DNA of 47,740 nt from Ignavibacteria bacterium (GCA_026417495.1 JAOADD010000007.1:1-47740), one strand, 5' to 3'. Counted from the first letter of the stretch, positions 32,151 through 40,767 are shown. Translations and numbers: made by a program. Notes: generated from the sequence alone by a model not told the origin.

Positions 32151-33749
32151 ATGAATACCAAAAAGTTATTAGTCATTTCATTTTTGTTATGTTGCATTTT
32201 TTCATTTAATTCTTTTGCTCAACGGTATAATAAGCAAAAAGTCACACTTAGTATGGGGATTGAACCTATTGCTGTGAATTTAGATTATTTACCACCACCC
32301 GTTCCAATAGTAGAAAGAGGAATAGAGGAAACTAAAGAAATGGGCCCATTCAAATCTTATGAAGAATTTGAGCTTGAGCAAAAGAAATTGGTTACTCCCA
32401 AACAATTCATTAACATTCATTTTTCTGATAAAGCAGAAATTGAATATCTTTCAAATATCAGTATTAACGCAAGTTTTAAAGAAAACTCAAGGATTAAATT
32501 GACTCTTGAACCAGGTGATCCTTCTATTGCGGTTGGGAAAGAACAAGTAGTAATGTTGAATAACGATGGTATTTATATTTATAACAAGTATAATAATAAC
32601 TTAATCTATAAAAATAGTTATAGGAATTTCTTTAATTCTGATATGTTGATATTTGATCCAATCGTTATGTATGACTATGAAAATGAAAGGTGGATATTTA
32701 CTATTGTTGCAAGGGATGATATTTATAATCAGTCTTTTCTCTATATTGCAATTTCAAAAACAGATAATCCTACAGGTGAGTGGTACTATTATGTTATTGA
32801 TGGTGGACAGGATGGTATAAAGAGAACAAAATACTGGGCAGATAGACCTTATCTATCAATTTCAAGTGATAATAAAAATAAAAAGAAAGGTGCAATTGTT
32901 ATCACATCAAATCAATATGACTTTGTATATTATTACTACCAATATTGTAAAGTTAGATTGTTTAATAAAGAAGATTTATATAGTGGTAAGCCTTTATTAG
33001 AATATTGGGATTTCTGGCGGTTTCAGAGTAATTTAACTTCTGATATTTTCAATCTTGCTCCAGCGACACAACTAACACCAACACCAGATGCCAATGTTTA
33101 TTTCTTTCAAACCAATGCAAGTGGTGGGAACAGAGTTTTCTTGTGGAGACTTAACAATCCATTATCTGATAGCCCTGAAATGGAAGAAATTCGTAGTATC
33201 AACGTTACAAACTATTCGGTACCACCGTATTGTCCTGTAAAGGAGCAGAAAAAACAAGTCAATATATTCGATTGCAGGGTTTTGAATGTAGTTTATGCAG
33301 ATAATATTTTATATGCAGCATATAATACAAAATATGATTGGGGAGAAGGGAACAATTGTATATTTAGAGTTCTTAAAATATCAACTATAAATGGAGAGTT
33401 AATTTCTGAAAGTGGATACGGTGCTAAAGGATATTGGTATATGTTTCCGTGTATTATGCCATTAAAGGATGGAAATAGATTTAGTGATACATTACTTATT
33501 GGTTTTGTTAGAGGTGCTGATTTTTTGTATCCTGAATCCAGGGTTGTTTTATATGACGGGTCTTCAAAATGGGGTAAATCTGTTTTAGTATCTGAAGGTG
33601 TTAAACCTAAACAACCCATGGGTAGGCTCGGAGATTATAATTCAATCATTGTTGATCCTTATAATAGTAGAAGTTATTGGTTCGCTTCATGTATAGCAGG
33701 TTCTGATTTATGGAGCACAAATATTGCTAATATAGAAATAATTAAATAA
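32151..33749 (+). CDS. Secreted protein of unknown function (532 residues)
   Basis: The signal peptide is clear (LLVISFLLCCIFSFNSFAQ). The mature protein is rich in Tyr, Trp and Asn, and segments such as DPSIAVGKEQVVMLNNDGIY, YENERWIFTIVARDD and RPYLSISSDNK look like blades of a beta-propeller or a related all-beta fold. The closing GRLGDYNSIIVDP is a recurrent element in such extracellular proteins. No T9SS C-terminal sorting domain, lipobox or catalytic motif was found. I do not recognise a named family. It precedes the DUF6600-type lipoprotein by 30 bases and may share its transcript. Confidence 0.6.
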   Translation: MNTKKLLVISFLLCCIFSFNSFAQRYNKQKVTLSMGIEPIAVNLDYLPPPVPIVERGIEETKEMGPFKSYEEFELEQKKLVTPKQFINIHFSDKAEIEYLSNISINASFKENSRIKLTLEPGDPSIAVGKEQVVMLNNDGIYIYNKYNNNLIYKNSYRNFFNSDMLIFDPIVMYDYENERWIFTIVARDDIYNQSFLYIAISKTDNPTGEWYYYVIDGGQDGIKRTKYWADRPYLSISSDNKNKKKGAIVITSNQYDFVYYYYQYCKVRLFNKEDLYSGKPLLEYWDFWRFQSNLTSDIFNLAPATQLTPTPDANVYFFQTNASGGNRVFLWRLNNPLSDSPEMEEIRSINVTNYSVPPYCPVKEQKKQVNIFDCRVLNVVYADNILYAAYNTKYDWGEGNNCIFRVLKISTINGELISESGYGAKGYWYMFPCIMPLKDGNRFSDTLLIGFVRGADFLYPESRVVLYDGSSKWGKSVLVSEGVKPKQPMGRLGDYNSIIVDPYNSRSYWFASCIAGSDLWSTNIANIEIIK

Positions 33750-33779
33750 TATTTTCTTAAAAATTTAAATATAAATCCT

Positions 33780-35081
33780 ATGAAAAATGCACATTTTCTC
33801 TTATTTGCAGTATTCTTATTGTCAATAATAATGTTTTTTTCTTGTACAAAAGATTCTGAACAGCTTAAAAGTGAATTAATCCCTATTGAGATTACAGATA
33901 TAAAGGAATCTCCGAATGATTTACTTAGTGTAGATTTTCAGTTTTTCTATAAAGAATTATCATCAGCAGGTGAATGGATTGAAATTGATGCAAAGAAATT
34001 AGGAATCAACTTAAATACAACTACGTCAGAAAATTCTTTGGGAAATTTTCTCTCAGATATTTTAGGTGTAAAATATGCATATGCTCAAACGGGGGAACAA
34101 ATTTTTAACCTTTTTGTTTGGCGACCATCTAATGAACTCGTGGGAGATATGATGAAGGAAACAAAAGAATATATTCCTTTTAATAATGGTCAGTGGGTGT
34201 ATACAGATGAAGGTTGGTATTTTAAAGCAAACACATCTCAGGAAGAATTAACAAGCCATTATGGTAGGTGGACTCAGGATGAAGAATTAGGTTGGGTTTG
34301 GTTACCTGGTAAAACATATTCACCTGCCTGGGTTGACTGGCGACAAAATGATGACTATGTCGCTTGGGCTCCTATTCCACCTGGAAAATACATTGAAAAT
34401 GAATCAATTAAAATTGAAGATGTCAGTGAAAACAAATATACAATTGTTGAGAAAAAACATTTAATAGAACCATCTGTATACAAGTATAGGTATCAATATG
34501 TTGAAAACAAGAACAAGATTATGATTAAAGAAATGACAAAAACAGATGGTCTTATAGTTAAAGACAAAAAAGTAATAAATAAAGGGCCTGATATAACAGA
34601 AATAGAAAAGAAAACTGGTAAAAAAATAGAGCAAGTAAAAATAAATAAGGTGAATAAGAAAGAAGAATCTGGATTAAAAGGTAACTCACTTAATGTTTTT
34701 ACTCCTGAATTAAAAAAATCAAGAGAGGTAAGAAAAGAACCAATATCAAAACCTGAAAAACTTGTTTCCTATAAGGATGCTAAAAAGATTACAAAAGAGG
34801 AGAAAGAGAAACTGAAAGCAGAAGAGAAAATTGAGAAAAAAGAGGAGAAAGAAACTAAAAAACAGGAGAAATTAGAAGATAAACAGTTAAAGAAAGAACA
34901 AAAGAAGGAGGAGAAAGAAATAAAGAATAAAGAAAAACAAGAGACAAAAGAAATGAAAAAGGAAGAAAAATCAAAGAAGAAAGAAGATAAACAGGTAAAA
35001 GAAAAGGGTAAAGAGAAACGAGATGATGATAAAACCAAGGGAAAGAAAGACGATGATAAAAAGAAAAACAAAAAAAATTGA
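33780..35081 (+). CDS. DUF6600-like lipoprotein with long lysine/glutamate-rich tail
   Basis: The 433-residue lipoprotein has signal and lipobox ending MFFSC (Cys22). Residues about 130-200 resemble the DUF6600 repeat (HYGRWTQDEELGWVWLPG, YSPAWVDWRQNDDYVAWAPI), a Trp-rich beta module often exported. From about residue 300 the chain turns into a highly charged Lys/Glu/Asp region: the last 100 residues are almost only these, an expected long helix or disordered tail that could reach into the periplasm and bind an acidic polymer. The AAA/GAA/AAG-rich DNA of this tail makes a false minus-strand frame that is not a gene. Confidence 0.72.
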   Translation: MKNAHFLLFAVFLLSIIMFFSCTKDSEQLKSELIPIEITDIKESPNDLLSVDFQFFYKELSSAGEWIEIDAKKLGINLNTTTSENSLGNFLSDILGVKYAYAQTGEQIFNLFVWRPSNELVGDMMKETKEYIPFNNGQWVYTDEGWYFKANTSQEELTSHYGRWTQDEELGWVWLPGKTYSPAWVDWRQNDDYVAWAPIPPGKYIENESIKIEDVSENKYTIVEKKHLIEPSVYKYRYQYVENKNKIMIKEMTKTDGLIVKDKKVINKGPDITEIEKKTGKKIEQVKINKVNKKEESGLKGNSLNVFTPELKKSREVRKEPISKPEKLVSYKDAKKITKEEKEKLKAEEKIEKKEEKETKKQEKLEDKQLKKEQKKEEKEIKNKEKQETKEMKKEEKSKKKEDKQVKEKGKEKRDDDKTKGKKDDDKKKNKKN

Positions 35082-35139
35082 ATTATTTTTGAGTATTTAT
35101 ATAAATATTTTTCAAATAAGATAATATTTTATAATCTTG

Positions 35140-35171
35140 TTTGAAAAAAAGTTGAATTATTTTTATTTTTG
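35140..35171 (+). promoter_or_regulatory. Promoter of metK riboswitch transcript, Bacteroidetes type
   Basis: TTTG (35140-35143) and TATTTTTG (35164-35171) are 20 bases apart and match the Bacteroidetes consensus. Transcription would begin about 5 bases later, right at the first base of the riboswitch P1 helix (35176). Confidence 0.7.
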
Positions 35172-35175
35172 TATA

Positions 35176-35249
35176 GCATCAAGAGTATCAAATTTCAATA
35201 GAAATTTGATCGGCAACCGAGGCGAGACCCCACGGTGCTAAAATGATGC
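35176..35249 (+). promoter_or_regulatory. SAM-I/SAM-IV-clan riboswitch aptamer
   Basis: P1 is GCATCA (35176-35181) with TGATGC (35244-35249). P2 is a perfect 9-bp stem, ATCAAATTT (35187-35195) with AAATTTGAT (35202-35210), loop CAATAG. CGGCAACC (35211-35218) and CGGTGCTAA (35233-35241) are the SAM-I clan core, bracketing P3 (ACCG/CGGT). P1 closes directly after GGTGCTAA, so the P4 of classic SAM-I is absent, as in SAM-IV and SAM-I/IV. The gene behind it is SAM synthetase, so SAM feedback control is expected. Exact subclass is inferred. Confidence 0.82.
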
Positions 35250-35271
35250 GCGGAAAAATTCCGAAAAAAGT

Positions 35272-35299
35272 CTCTCAATAAGAAACCGCTTATTGAGAG
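35272..35299 (+). promoter_or_regulatory. Antiterminator hairpin of the metK leader
   Basis: CTCTCAATAAG (35272-35282) pairs perfectly over 11 bp with CTTATTGAGAG (35289-35299), loop AAACCG. Its right arm uses bases 35289-35294 that are also needed for the terminator stem, so the two cannot form together. That it is the ON state is inferred. Confidence 0.7.
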
Positions 35300-35331
35300 C
35301 GTTGTCAATGCTTGAAATAAGCGGTTTTTTT
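35283..35331 (+). terminator. Rho-independent terminator of the metK riboswitch
   Basis: AAACCGCTTATT (35283-35294) pairs with AATAAGCGGTTT (35316-35327) over 12 perfect base pairs, followed by a T run to 35331. It lies 37 bases before the metK ATG and would stop transcription when SAM is abundant. Confidence 0.85.
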
Positions 35332-35368
35332 ATTAAATACGCGTTCTATAAATTAAATTATTACAAAT

Positions 35369-36499
35369 ATGAATAGAGAATATTCTTTTACATCAGAATC
35401 AGTCTCAAATGGACATCCTGATAAAATTGCAGACCAAATATCAGATGCAATACTTGATGCTTACCTTAGAGAAGATAATAATGCAAAAGTTGCATGTGAA
35501 GTTTTAATTACTGATAATCTCATAGTAATTTCTGGTGAATTTAAGAAGAATTCACCTAATTCAATAGATGTTGAAAAAATTGCGAGAGATGTTCTTAGAG
35601 ATATAGGATATGAAAAAAGATGGGGCTTTGATCCTGATGAGTGTAAAATTCTATCGATTATTAAAGATCAATGTGAGGAAATAACAAAAAGTGTCGAGAA
35701 AGGGGAAGGAAAAATTGGAGCAGGAGACCAAGGTCTTATGTTTGGATATGCTACGAATGAAACGCCAGAATATATGCCTTTGCCTTTAGTTCTTGCTCAT
35801 AGACTTATGATTGAACATTATAAATTAAGACGAACTTTGGGCTTTGAGTGGCTTGGGCCTGATGCTAAGTCGCAAGTTACAGTTAGATATAAAAATAATA
35901 AACCACTTTATGTAGAAAGTGTAGTGCTATCAACATTGCATGTAGAATCTTATGAGAATAAAGTGGAAAAACTCATTCGTGAACATTTAATAGATAAAGT
36001 TATTCCCAAAGAAATTCGTTCGGAAAATTTCGAATTATTTATTAATCCCGGTGGATCATTTACACAAGGGGGTCCAAAAACTGATACTGGTTTAACAGGT
36101 AGAAAAATTGTTGTTGACACTTATGGTGGTTTCTGTCCAAATGGTGGGGGATGTTTTTCTGGAAAAGATGCAACGAAAGTTGACAGATCAGCTTCTTATA
36201 TGGCAAGATTTCTTGCTAAAAATATTGTTGCTTCTGGTTATGCAGAAAAATGTTCGATTCAAATTGCTTACGCAATTGGGCAGACAAAACCAGTATCCTT
36301 TATGGTAAATTTCCATAATACAGGTAAAGGTAGGATTGATGAGCAGACGATGGAAAAGATAATAATTGATAAGTATGATTTATCCCCTAGTGGTATAATT
36401 AATAAATTAAAACTAAGAACCCCAATATATCAAAAGACAGCAGCTTTTGGACACTTTGGTAGGGAAGAATTCGAATGGGAAAAATTTGAGGAGATCTAA
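35369..36499 (+). CDS. metK: S-adenosylmethionine synthetase
   Basis: The 376-residue enzyme is typical for MetK (about 380-400). Motifs: FTSESVSNGHPDKIADQISD (ATP and methionine binding), GAGDQGLMFGYATNETPEYM (the signature hexapeptide region and K+ site), GGSFTQGGPKTDTGLTGRKI (P-loop-like phosphate-binding GGPKxDTGLTGRKIxVDTYGG) and GGGCFSGKDATKVDRSASYMAR. It makes SAM from methionine and ATP. Regulation is visible: a SAM-I/IV-like riboswitch with a terminator lies upstream, and a Bacteroidetes-type promoter before it. No Shine-Dalgarno is seen before the ATG. Single-gene transcript followed by AT-rich DNA. Confidence 0.97.
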   Translation: MNREYSFTSESVSNGHPDKIADQISDAILDAYLREDNNAKVACEVLITDNLIVISGEFKKNSPNSIDVEKIARDVLRDIGYEKRWGFDPDECKILSIIKDQCEEITKSVEKGEGKIGAGDQGLMFGYATNETPEYMPLPLVLAHRLMIEHYKLRRTLGFEWLGPDAKSQVTVRYKNNKPLYVESVVLSTLHVESYENKVEKLIREHLIDKVIPKEIRSENFELFINPGGSFTQGGPKTDTGLTGRKIVVDTYGGFCPNGGGCFSGKDATKVDRSASYMARFLAKNIVASGYAEKCSIQIAYAIGQTKPVSFMVNFHNTGKGRIDEQTMEKIIIDKYDLSPSGIINKLKLRTPIYQKTAAFGHFGREEFEWEKFEEI

Positions 36500-36687
36500 G
36501 CAAATAACTAAAATTTAAAGATCTCTCTCTTTATTTAAATAAACTAATTAGAATATTTATTGACTCATATTATCTTTTTTATATTAAGATGTATTTAATA
36601 AATTTTCTCTAAAAATTTTTTCTTTAATATCTTTTTTTATTTAATTAAAAAAAATAAATTACAAGATAAGCATTAAAAAAATTCAAT

Positions 36688-39213
36688 ATGAAAAACTCAA
36701 AATTTACAATTATTAGTTTATTAATCCTTTGTGGGTTATTTCTATTCAGTTTCACCGATATGAGTGAAACGAAATATATGATGGTGAATGAAAAAGTTAT
36801 TAAAAGATTAAGTGATGGTGCATTGTATCAAAAAGGTATGATTAATATTAAGTTTAAAACTGATATAAGACTTATGGATAAACAACATTTTGGCATTGCT
36901 TCTTTAGATGAGTACTTAAACGATAAAAATGTTGTTCTAATTGAACAAAGGCATCCACTTAATCCAAATATATCCAAACGAAAAATTGGGGATGAAGAAC
37001 TAGCAAAAATTTATAAGATAGAATATAAAGCAGAAAAAGATCCAGGTGAATTTGCTGCAGAACTATATAACAGGAATAGTTCATTACTCGACTGGGCAGA
37101 GCCTGACTATGTAATGGAGGCAGATTTCATTCCTAATGATCCATCAATTAGTTTGCAGTGGTTCTTAAATAAAGTGAGTGCTTATTCTGGTTGGGATTTG
37201 AATCAAGGAGATACGAATATGGTAATTGGTATGGTTGATTCTGGTAGTGACCTTGATCATCCAGATTTGGCAGCAAATATTAAATATAATTATTTGGAAA
37301 ATCCAACAAATAATATTGATGATGATATGAATGGATATATAGACGATTGGCGAGGATGGGATTTTGCTGGTGCTGATTATCAAAATTTAAGTCAGGATAA
37401 TGATCCAAATATTTATGGTCCCAATTGCGACCACGGCTCTCACACTTCAGGATGTGCATCTGAAGTTACCAATAATGGAGTTGGTGGAGCGGGGATTGGA
37501 TTTAAATGTAAACTTTTGATTTGCAAACATGGAGCTGATAATGATTATACTAATGGTGGTACTTCTTATTTATATAATACCAATTTGGGAATGATTTATG
37601 TTTACCAGAATGGTGGGAAAATTATGAATTGTAGTTTTGGTAGTTCAACTTACAGTGCTTATACTCAAACAATAGTAACAAACGCATGGTATAACGGATG
37701 TATCGTAGTTGCTTCTGCTGGAAATTCTGGAACTAATACACCACGGTATCCTGCTTCTTATGACTATGCAGTTTCCGTTGCTGCTACTGATCAAAATGAT
37801 TATAAAGCATGGTTTTCTAATTACCATTCAACAGTTGATGTATGTGCTCCAGGTGTAAGTATATATAGTACTTTATGGAACAATACATATCAATATTATG
37901 ATGGTACTTCTATGTCTGCTCCAATTACCTCGGGAACATTAGCTCTAATAAGATGTAAGTTCCCAACTATGACTTGTGAGCAAGCAGTAAATAAATTAAA
38001 AGCTGGTGTTGATAGTATTTATAATTTAAATCCAAGTTATATTGGTCTTTTAGGGACAGGAAGAATAAATGTTCTTAAATGCTTGACTCCTTCTAGCGGT
38101 ACCTTACAAGCAGATTTCACTGCAAATCAAACAAATATTTCTCCAGGTCAAAGTGTAAACTTTACAGATTTGTCCACAGGTGGTCCAACAAGTTGGAACT
38201 GGTCATTCCCTGGTGGTAATCCTTCATCATCTAATCAACAACATCCACAGAATATTGTTTATAATACAATTGGCTCTTATGATGTAACATTACAAGTTAG
38301 CAATGGAAGTAATACGAGCACTTTGACTAAACCAAATTATATTAATGTTAGTCAGGGAAGTGTATATAAGTTATTTGAATCTTTTGAGAATGCATCTTTC
38401 CCACCATCGGGATGGATTAAAATTAATCCACTTGGAGGTCAATCAACCGGATGGGAAAGGCAAGTAAATGGTGTTACACCTGTTCCAGGATTCCAAGGTG
38501 GTGTTCTATTCACTCCTCCTGGTGGTGGTAATGCAATGGCTTTTTGTAATTATATTACAGGTAGCCCAAATGGTGGTAGCTCTGGTGCTTGCGATCAATG
38601 GTTGATAACTCCGCAAATTCTAAATATTCAACCTAGTGATTCTCTTACATTCTGGTTAAGAAAATTTGGTGCTTATGTGGATAATCTTTATGTAAGAATT
38701 TCTACTACAACACCAACTGTTGCTGCAATGAATGTTACTGTAGCAAATTTAACATTCTCTGTCTCAGATTCAGGATGGATGATGTATAAATATAATATCG
38801 GTGCTCTTGTTCCCGCTGGTTCAAATATCTATATAGGATTTAGAGAATATGTTTCAAATGTTGTTATTGATGGTGCTTCATTCTCACTTGACCTTGTTAG
38901 AGTTACCGGACAAACATCTGGAATTACCATAAATCATGGCGAGATTCCGACAACTTACATTCTTGAACAGAATTATCCAAATCCATTTAATCCCATCACA
39001 AATATAAAATTTGGGATTCCATCAGCTACTAATGTAAAACTCGTTGTTTATGACATAACTGGTAAAGAAATAGCAATTTTATTAAATGAATTTAAGCAAG
39101 CGGGTACATATACATATTCATTCGATGGTTCTGCATTAGCAAGTGGTGTATATTTCTATCGTTTAATGGCTGGCAATTTTGTAGATACAAAGAGAATGAT
39201 AATTGTTAAATAG
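36688..39213 (+). CDS. Secreted S8 (subtilisin-like) peptidase with PKD and T9SS sorting domain
   Basis: The 841-residue protein has a signal peptide (FTIISLLILCGLFLFSFT), then an inhibitor-like propeptide (about 40-130). The catalytic domain has Asp184 in GMVDSGSDLDHP, His249 in DHGSHTSG and Ser408 in DGTSMSAP. A PKD domain (about 474-555, VNFTDLSTGG), then a jelly-roll of the choice-of-anchor J type (about 564-745, GACDQWLITPQI) follow. The last 85 residues (LEQNYPNPFNPITNIKFGI ... GVYFYRLMAG, FVDTKRMIIVK) are a type A T9SS C-terminal signal, so it is exported by type IX secretion. A terminator follows at 39236. It likely degrades extracellular protein. Confidence 0.94.
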   Translation: MKNSKFTIISLLILCGLFLFSFTDMSETKYMMVNEKVIKRLSDGALYQKGMINIKFKTDIRLMDKQHFGIASLDEYLNDKNVVLIEQRHPLNPNISKRKIGDEELAKIYKIEYKAEKDPGEFAAELYNRNSSLLDWAEPDYVMEADFIPNDPSISLQWFLNKVSAYSGWDLNQGDTNMVIGMVDSGSDLDHPDLAANIKYNYLENPTNNIDDDMNGYIDDWRGWDFAGADYQNLSQDNDPNIYGPNCDHGSHTSGCASEVTNNGVGGAGIGFKCKLLICKHGADNDYTNGGTSYLYNTNLGMIYVYQNGGKIMNCSFGSSTYSAYTQTIVTNAWYNGCIVVASAGNSGTNTPRYPASYDYAVSVAATDQNDYKAWFSNYHSTVDVCAPGVSIYSTLWNNTYQYYDGTSMSAPITSGTLALIRCKFPTMTCEQAVNKLKAGVDSIYNLNPSYIGLLGTGRINVLKCLTPSSGTLQADFTANQTNISPGQSVNFTDLSTGGPTSWNWSFPGGNPSSSNQQHPQNIVYNTIGSYDVTLQVSNGSNTSTLTKPNYINVSQGSVYKLFESFENASFPPSGWIKINPLGGQSTGWERQVNGVTPVPGFQGGVLFTPPGGGNAMAFCNYITGSPNGGSSGACDQWLITPQILNIQPSDSLTFWLRKFGAYVDNLYVRISTTTPTVAAMNVTVANLTFSVSDSGWMMYKYNIGALVPAGSNIYIGFREYVSNVVIDGASFSLDLVRVTGQTSGITINHGEIPTTYILEQNYPNPFNPITNIKFGIPSATNVKLVVYDITGKEIAILLNEFKQAGTYTYSFDGSALASGVYFYRLMAGNFVDTKRMIIVK

Positions 39214-39514
39214 ATTTTAGACAAATTTTTTTGATAAAGGGCTGTTTGGACAGCCCTTTTTTTATTTTTAGATATATTAAAAATTTAATTCAAATTAATA
39301 CTTTTTACGAGTTGAGTTACTAATTTCTTTTTGATAAAATAGTGATTAATATTTTTATACCTTAATTGTGTCAACAAAATGTTGTTTATAACAATAGGAA
39401 TTTATTTTATGTGAATAGAGACAAAATATAATTGTAATATGTTATTTAATTAATTATATTATTTTAAGTTGTTATTGATTCAACAAAAATATTTCATTAA
39501 TTAAATTTAATTTT
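39214..39514. other. Non-coding gap: terminator, then nothing recognised
   Basis: After the subtilase terminator at 39236-39263 the DNA is AT-rich with no reading frame of note. CAACAAAATGTTG near 39372 is a short inverted repeat. No promoter pair with convincing spacing was found before the gene at 39515. Confidence 0.5.
39236..39263 (+). terminator. Rho-independent terminator of the subtilase gene
   Basis: AAAGGGCTGT (39236-39245) pairs perfectly with ACAGCCCTTT (39250-39259) around a TTGG loop, then a T run. It starts 22 bases after the stop codon. Confidence 0.92.
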
Positions 39515-39979
39515 ATGGATAATTATCAACAATATTCACAGCATGGTTTTGTAGGGCAACAAAATCAAGCACAATCAAATTTATCTCCTTATATATTGCA
39601 CAATTTGAAACAAACAGCTACATGGATGAGAGTGATAAGCGTAATCTTGTTTGTTTTAACAGCAATAGTTTTTTTATTTGCAATATTTATAATTGCTGCA
39701 GGTAGTGGAACGAGAAGAATTGGAGTTGGTTCAAGTATATCTTCCGCTGTTGGAATTTTATATATTTTACTTGCTGTTATAATTTATTTAATACCAGGAA
39801 TATTATTAATGATTCATGCAAACAGTTTATCAAATTTTTCCGTTACCAATAGTCTTATTGATTTAGATAATGCTGTTTCAAAAGGGAAGTCTTATTGGAC
39901 TTACATAGGTGTGCTCGCATTGATTGTTACAATAATATTTTTTATCGGAATAATAATAGCAATAGCAGCTGCGAGTTAA
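39515..39979 (+). CDS. Small integral membrane protein (DUF5362-like)
   Basis: The 154-residue protein has a Gln/Asn-rich polar N-terminus (about 1-25), then three hydrophobic helices (about 40-62, 75-98 and 128-150). LKQTATWMRVISVILFVLTA and SNSLIDLDNAV-type (VTNSLIDLDNAVSKGKSYWT) segments resemble the DUF5362 group of Bacteroidota inner-membrane proteins. Function is unknown. ATG at 39515 has no clear Shine-Dalgarno. A strong terminator lies 70 bases after the stop. Confidence 0.7.
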   Translation: MDNYQQYSQHGFVGQQNQAQSNLSPYILHNLKQTATWMRVISVILFVLTAIVFLFAIFIIAAGSGTRRIGVGSSISSAVGILYILLAVIIYLIPGILLMIHANSLSNFSVTNSLIDLDNAVSKGKSYWTYIGVLALIVTIIFFIGIIIAIAAAS

Positions 39980-40049
39980 TTTGCAAAACTTTATATAAAA
40001 AGCTTCTAAAATATTTATAATAAATTAATAAGTGATTTTAAAAATTGTA

Positions 40050-40081
40050 AAAAGACAGCAGTATCACCTGCTGTCTTTTTT
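40050..40081. terminator. Bidirectional intrinsic terminator
   Basis: AAAAGACAGCAG (40050-40061) pairs over 12 bp with CTGCTGTCTTTT (40068-40079), loop TATCAC. T runs lie on both strands, so it can end both the membrane protein transcript and the convergent minus-strand gene at 40103. Confidence 0.9.
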
Positions 40082-40102
40082 ATTTAAAGAGGTTAAATGA
40101 AT

Positions 40103-40624
40103 TTATCTATTTCTATATGGACAATTTCTCCAACCGTAACCTTTACCCCAACCTCTACCTCTACCTTGCCATGAGTCATCCTTATCACTATTCTTCCATC
40201 TCCAGCAACAGCAATAACAGTGACCCCAACCTCTACCGTGTCTCCATCCGAATCCTTTACCTTGCCAGTTCTTTCCACCTCTAGACCATAGTGGGAGTCC
40301 ATTTTCATCCGCAAGTTTTATTGTGTTTCCACTTTGAATAATTTCAAAAGGATAGATTTCGTTATATTTAGAATTCACTTCTCCTTTTATAGTTGCGGTT
40401 GTATTGACTTCCAATTTGTAATTGTTATCAATCCAATACCAATATGGTCCCATCCTAACTTCGTATTCAGTTCCATCATCTGCCTTAAAAATAGCAATTG
40501 GATGATTTACACTTATAATGGTTCCGTTTAATTCTTTTACATCATCAGGGTTAAGTGTTCTTTGAGAAAATGCAACTGAAAAGGTTATAAGAACCATCAT
40601 TAAAATTAAAATTTGCTTTTTCAT
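40103..40624 (-). CDS. Exported protein with Gly/Trp/Arg-rich cysteine-cluster tail
   Basis: The 173-residue protein has a signal peptide (ILILMMVLITFSVAFSQ). Residues 25-115 look like a small all-beta (OB-like) domain: LNGTIISVNHPIAIFKADDG, EYEVRMGPYWYWID, ATIKGEVNSKYNEI. The tail (about 112-173) is rich in Gly, Trp, Arg and Lys (GKNWQGKGFGWRHGRGWG) and holds a cysteine cluster, HCYCCCW. The pattern WQGKGFGWRHGRGWG resembles exported metal- or stress-related proteins, but no family is named. AAGGAG lies 9-10 bases before the ATG on the minus strand. It diverges from the aldehyde dehydrogenase, across a region with two palindromes. Confidence 0.65.
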   Translation of the reverse strand: MKKQILILMMVLITFSVAFSQRTLNPDDVKELNGTIISVNHPIAIFKADDGTEYEVRMGPYWYWIDNNYKLEVNTTATIKGEVNSKYNEIYPFEIIQSGNTIKLADENGLPLWSRGGKNWQGKGFGWRHGRGWGHCYCCCWRWKNSDKDDSWQGRGRGWGKGYGWRNCPYRNR

Positions 40625-40697
40625 TTTTGTTATCTCCTTATAATTTTGTTTTTATTATTTTCATTTTGTTTACTTTATGAAGTGCAATTTATGTGCC

Positions 40698-40713
40698 AAA
40701 TCAAAATTGATTT
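40698..40713. promoter_or_regulatory. Inverted repeat 1 (operator-like palindrome)
   Basis: AAATCAAAATTGATTT is a 7-bp-arm palindrome with AA at its centre. Its core TCAAAATTGA (40701-40710) is repeated exactly at 40771-40780. It lies 73 bases before the minus-strand gene start at 40624. A regulator site is inferred. Confidence 0.45.
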
Positions 40714-40767
40714 AATTTTGTTAAATATGTAAATTTTTTTCTTATTTTCCATTATTGAAATATTCTT

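Noticed and set aside
34769-35071. Minus-strand open frame of 100 codons, nearly all Ser/Phe
   Set aside because: It is the antisense of the Lys/Glu-rich lipoprotein tail; the low-complexity product is an artefact of purine-rich DNA.
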